From an uncultured Flavobacteriales bacterium (GTDB lineage: Bacteria > Bacteroidota > Bacteroidia > Flavobacteriales > Vicingaceae), in assembly GCA_913052515.1 (NCBI GenBank), contig CAJXFJ010000053.1:1-8515 (forward strand): a stretch of DNA of 8,515 nucleotides, read 5' to 3'. The notes under the pieces are model-generated. The model was not told the DNA's origin. It searched no databases and saw only the letters and a program-made list of their open reading frames with translations. This document shows, one piece after another, positions 6,985 to 8,515 of this stretch; the first letter of the stretch is position 1; every line of letters starts with the position of its first letter. The position numbers were made by a program, and so were the translations under genes.

Positions 6985-7051
6985 ATTCTATTTAATCTCC
7001 TACGAAATGTGAAGCAAATCACTTACACTTCCCTTTCACCCTTGAAATCAA

Positions 7052-7059
7052 TACCTTTG
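7052..7059 (+). promoter_or_regulatory. candidate -7 element for the DUF1905/YdeI gene
   Basis: TACCTTTG is an exact match to the Bacteroidota TAnnTTTG element and ends 5 bases before the ATG at 7065. Transcription starting at the usual distance would begin at or near the start codon, giving a leaderless or almost leaderless mRNA. No convincing TTTG -33 box is seen, so the match could be chance. Confidence 0.3.
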
Positions 7060-7064
7060 GTGGT

Positions 7065-7595
7065 ATGGCAAATTCCGTAACCCTCACTGTAACTTTAAGT
7101 AAGGTCGGTACCAAAATTTATGATTACCGATTTATTATTGATGAACAGCTAGCCCTTCCATTTATTGATGGAAAAAACCGCCGTGTAATTTGTACGTTTA
7201 ATCAAAAGGAGATTAAACATTGCGCTTTAATGCCATCACCGGAAGGCCCATTTATTATGGCCGATCAACAATTAAGAAAAAAACTAGGAATTCAAGAAGG
7301 TGATGAAATCATCGTTGAAATTAGAAAAGACGAAAGTGAATATGGCATGCCTGTTCCTGAAGAATTTTCGGCTTGTTTGGAAATGGATCCAGAAGCCGAC
7401 TCTATTTTTAAAAAATTAAGTAATGGCAAACAACGAACGCTAATTCACCTGGTTGGAAAAATTAAAAGTTCAGAAATAAAAGTGAGAAGAACACTTGCCA
7501 TTCTCGACCATTTGAAAAGAGAGCCCGAAATGAAAGATTACAAAGGCTTGAATGAGACCATAAAGGAATACAACCGAAGAGAGAATTTGTTCTGA
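7065..7595 (+). CDS. DUF1905 / YdeI (OmdA-like) domain protein
   Basis: 176-residue cytoplasmic protein with two recognisable parts. Residues 5-95 match DUF1905, a small beta-barrel-like domain, ending in the typical GIQEGDEIIVEIRKDE segment (about 75-90). Residues 96-176 match the YdeI/OmpD-associated (OmdA) helical domain: PVPEEFSACLEMDPEADSIF, then a helix with the RRTLAILDHL segment. The molecular function of both families is poorly defined; some YdeI-type genes are linked to stress or antimicrobial-peptide responses in other bacteria, but that cannot be transferred here. The start is the only sensible ATG before the DUF1905 core, as the next Met is at residue 56. It lies 187 bp after the ATPase gene, beyond the GC-rich repeat, so it is probably not part of that operon. 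Confidence 0.9.
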   Translation: MANSVTLTVTLSKVGTKIYDYRFIIDEQLALPFIDGKNRRVICTFNQKEIKHCALMPSPEGPFIMADQQLRKKLGIQEGDEIIVEIRKDESEYGMPVPEEFSACLEMDPEADSIFKKLSNGKQRTLIHLVGKIKSSEIKVRRTLAILDHLKREPEMKDYKGLNETIKEYNRRENLF

Positions 7596-7628
7596 AACTT
7601 AAGTATACGTTAATTTTTACAAAAATAG

Positions 7629-7644
7629 ATGTATATACATGTAT
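7629..7644. promoter_or_regulatory. overlapping palindromes, candidate operator upstream of the YceI gene
   Basis: Bases 7629-7640 form a perfect 12-bp palindrome, ATGTATATACAT, overlapped by a second perfect 10-bp palindrome, ATACATGTAT (7635-7644). They sit just upstream of the -7 box at 7650-7657, where the -33 region should be. This is where a dimeric repressor would compete with RNA polymerase. The regulator is unknown; a MarR-type factor is one guess. Confidence 0.45.
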
Positions 7645-7649
7645 TTTTA

Positions 7650-7657
7650 TATCTTTG
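7650..7657 (+). promoter_or_regulatory. -7 promoter element for the YceI gene
   Basis: TATCTTTG matches the Bacteroidota consensus TAnnTTTG exactly and ends 23 bases before the ATG at 7681, a normal distance for a short leader. There is no obvious TTTG at -33; that region is taken up by the palindromes at 7629-7644, which suggests activator or repressor control. Confidence 0.55.
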
Positions 7658-7680
7658 CGTAAACTTTAACTTAAAACAAC

Positions 7681-8319
7681 ATGAACACATCAATCAAACT
7701 AGTAATCGGTTTAGGATTATCGGCAAGTTTAATGGCTTGTGGAGGTGAAACAAAAGCAGATAAATCAGCTGACAAAGCATCTCAAGAAGTAAAAAAGGAA
7801 ATAAAATTAGAAGAAAAAACCATTTCCATAACGCCTAATGAAAGTAAAGTAATGTGGTCAGGTTCAGTGGTGGGTGTATACACCCATGAAGGAACGGTAG
7901 ACATTACTGAAGGAAGTTTAACTTTAGCTGGTGACAAAATAACCGGTGGTAATTTTACTGCAGACTTAACCACTATGGTTGCTACAGACGAAAACTATAC
8001 GCCTGAAGAAGGAAAAAGTAAAGAGAAGTTAATTGGCCACTTATCTGCAGATGACTTCTTCAAAGTTGAAGAATTTCCAACGGCTACTTTTAAAGTAACA
8101 TCACATAATGCTGAGGCTAATACCCTTACAGGTGATTTAACCATAAGAGGAATTACACACGAAGAGACTGTTGAAGAAGTAAGTGTAAACTTAGAGGCAG
8201 GAACAGCTAGTGGAAAGCTAACATTTGATCGTAAGAATTATGATGTGGCATTTGACCACCCTGCTCAAGATGTAGTAATTACTGATGATGTAGATTTAAC
8301 AATCAGTTTAAAAATGTAA
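7681..8319 (+). CDS. YceI-family lipoprotein
   Basis: 212-residue envelope lipoprotein. Residues 1-20 are a lipoprotein signal peptide: K6, a hydrophobic core, then the lipobox LMAC with C20 as the lipidated residue. A charged, flexible linker (about 22-46, rich in K, E and D) leads into a YceI domain (about 47-212). YceI proteins form a lipocalin-like antiparallel barrel that binds isoprenoid-type lipids in characterised members. Typical family features here are VMWSGSVVGVYTHEG (54-68), the LIGHLSADDFFKVEEFPTATF segment and LTGDLTIRGITHE. Many YceI proteins are soluble periplasmic proteins; the lipidated form is common in Bacteroidota. It has its own promoter with a palindromic operator and ends at a strong hairpin terminator, so it is probably monocistronic. 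The ligand is unknown. Confidence 0.95.
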   Translation: MNTSIKLVIGLGLSASLMACGGETKADKSADKASQEVKKEIKLEEKTISITPNESKVMWSGSVVGVYTHEGTVDITEGSLTLAGDKITGGNFTADLTTMVATDENYTPEEGKSKEKLIGHLSADDFFKVEEFPTATFKVTSHNAEANTLTGDLTIRGITHEETVEEVSVNLEAGTASGKLTFDRKNYDVAFDHPAQDVVITDDVDLTISLKM

Positions 8320-8339
8320 TACAACAAGTAGTATAGATG

Positions 8340-8370
8340 AAAAAAGCCTTGAAAATTCAAGGCTTTTTTT
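8340..8370. terminator. bidirectional intrinsic terminator between convergent genes
   Basis: A near-perfect hairpin: AAAAAAGCCTTGAA (8340-8353), loop AA, and TTCAAGGCTTTTTT (8356-8369), followed by T. The T-run ends the YceI transcript on the plus strand; the A-run becomes a U-run for the convergent gene on the minus strand, whose stop codon is only a few bases away at 8372-8374. Confidence 0.92.
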
Positions 8371-8371
8371 A

Positions 8372-8515
8372 TTATATAAAAAATGCCAAACCCAGCCATA
8401 ATTGCTTTTCTTGATCAGCATTTCCCAAATCAAGCAAGCGATAATCTAAACCTAGCTCTCCCCTATTACTGCTTTTATAAGCATAACCATAAGCTGCACC
8501 AAGCCTTAGTTCCAA
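8372..8515 (-). CDS. C-terminal end of a probable outer-membrane beta-barrel protein (partial)
   Basis: An open frame on the minus strand enters from the right edge and gives the last 47 residues of a protein, ending at a TAA (8372-8374) beside the shared terminator. The sequence alternates polar and hydrophobic or aromatic residues: LELRLGAAYGYAYKSSN, RGELGLDYRLLDL, KQLWLGLAFFI. This looks like three beta-strands with turns at SSNRGE and GNADQEKQ, and it ends in an aromatic-rich strand as outer-membrane barrels do. The family cannot be named from this fragment; DUF2490-like and other small barrels are possible. The start lies outside the window. Confidence 0.75.
   Translation of the reverse strand: MELRLGAAYGYAYKSSNRGELGLDYRLLDLGNADQEKQLWLGLAFFI

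Noticed and set aside
6887..6987. Functional integron attC site
   Set aside because: GCATAAC and GTTAATT each miss the core-site consensus, no second site or integrase is present, and the inner stem is off-centre. It is kept only as a possibility within the repeat entry.
6906..6995. 29-codon ATG ORF running through the GC-rich element (MIAILRDSSPVPARLPVCGT...)
   Set aside because: It is explained by the lack of stops in a GC-rich structured repeat. It has no usable promoter or family match and is better read as non-coding.
7782..7973. 63-codon minus-strand ORF opposite the YceI gene
   Set aside because: Antisense to a clear lipoprotein gene with no supporting promoter or similarity.
1..8515. 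CRISPR array, tRNA or rRNA genes
   Set aside because: No regularly spaced direct repeats and no cloverleaf or rRNA-like conserved segments were noticed on either strand.

Overview
The window looks like a chromosomal segment from an AT-rich member of the Bacteroidota (marine or freshwater Flavobacteriia/Cytophagia type; class not resolvable from sequence alone). The evidence is: (i) sequences matching the Bacteroidota -7 promoter consensus TAnnTTTG upstream of several genes, with no clear Shine-Dalgarno sequences; (ii) an AT-rich composition; (iii) gene families typical of the phylum, namely paaEABCD, DUF2461, a DUF1905/YdeI protein and a YceI lipoprotein.

Positions 11-3597, minus strand: a tightly packed phenylacetate-degradation operon transcribed right to left as paaE-paaA-paaB-paaC-paaD. 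Together these encode the ring-1,2-phenylacetyl-CoA epoxidase: PaaA is the catalytic diiron subunit, PaaC the structural subunit, PaaB the small subunit, PaaE the FAD/2Fe-2S reductase, and PaaD the Fe-S maturation factor. Spacings run from a 1-nt overlap to 18 nt, so translation is probably coupled. Later pathway genes probably lie to the left of the window. Just upstream, on the same strand, is a DUF2461 gene (3641-4324) of unknown function.

Positions 4325-7064, plus strand: an accessory region. A 235-nt upstream stretch holds a perfect -7 box and a 24-codon leader ORF or remnant. It is followed by a two-gene operon (4560-5264 and 5267-6877, 2 nt apart). The first product is a helical protein with a HEPN-like R-x6-H motif. 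The second is an ORC/CDC6-like AAA+ ATPase with Walker A, Walker B, a GNPR sensor-2-like motif, a winged-helix-like segment and an RNA-polymerase-alpha-CTD-like helix-hairpin-helix tail. I read this as a candidate two-component defence or toxin module. It is the most interesting part of the window and I do not recognise it as a named system. It is followed by a GC-rich, folded 95-bp element (6890-6984) that stands out from its AT-rich surroundings and resembles an interspersed repeat or a degenerate recombination site.

Positions 7065-8515: a DUF1905/YdeI (OmdA-like) protein, then a YceI-family lipoprotein with a palindromic operator-like sequence overlapping its promoter. A strong bidirectional hairpin terminator is shared with a convergent gene cut by the right edge, whose last 47 residues resemble the end of an outer-membrane beta-barrel.
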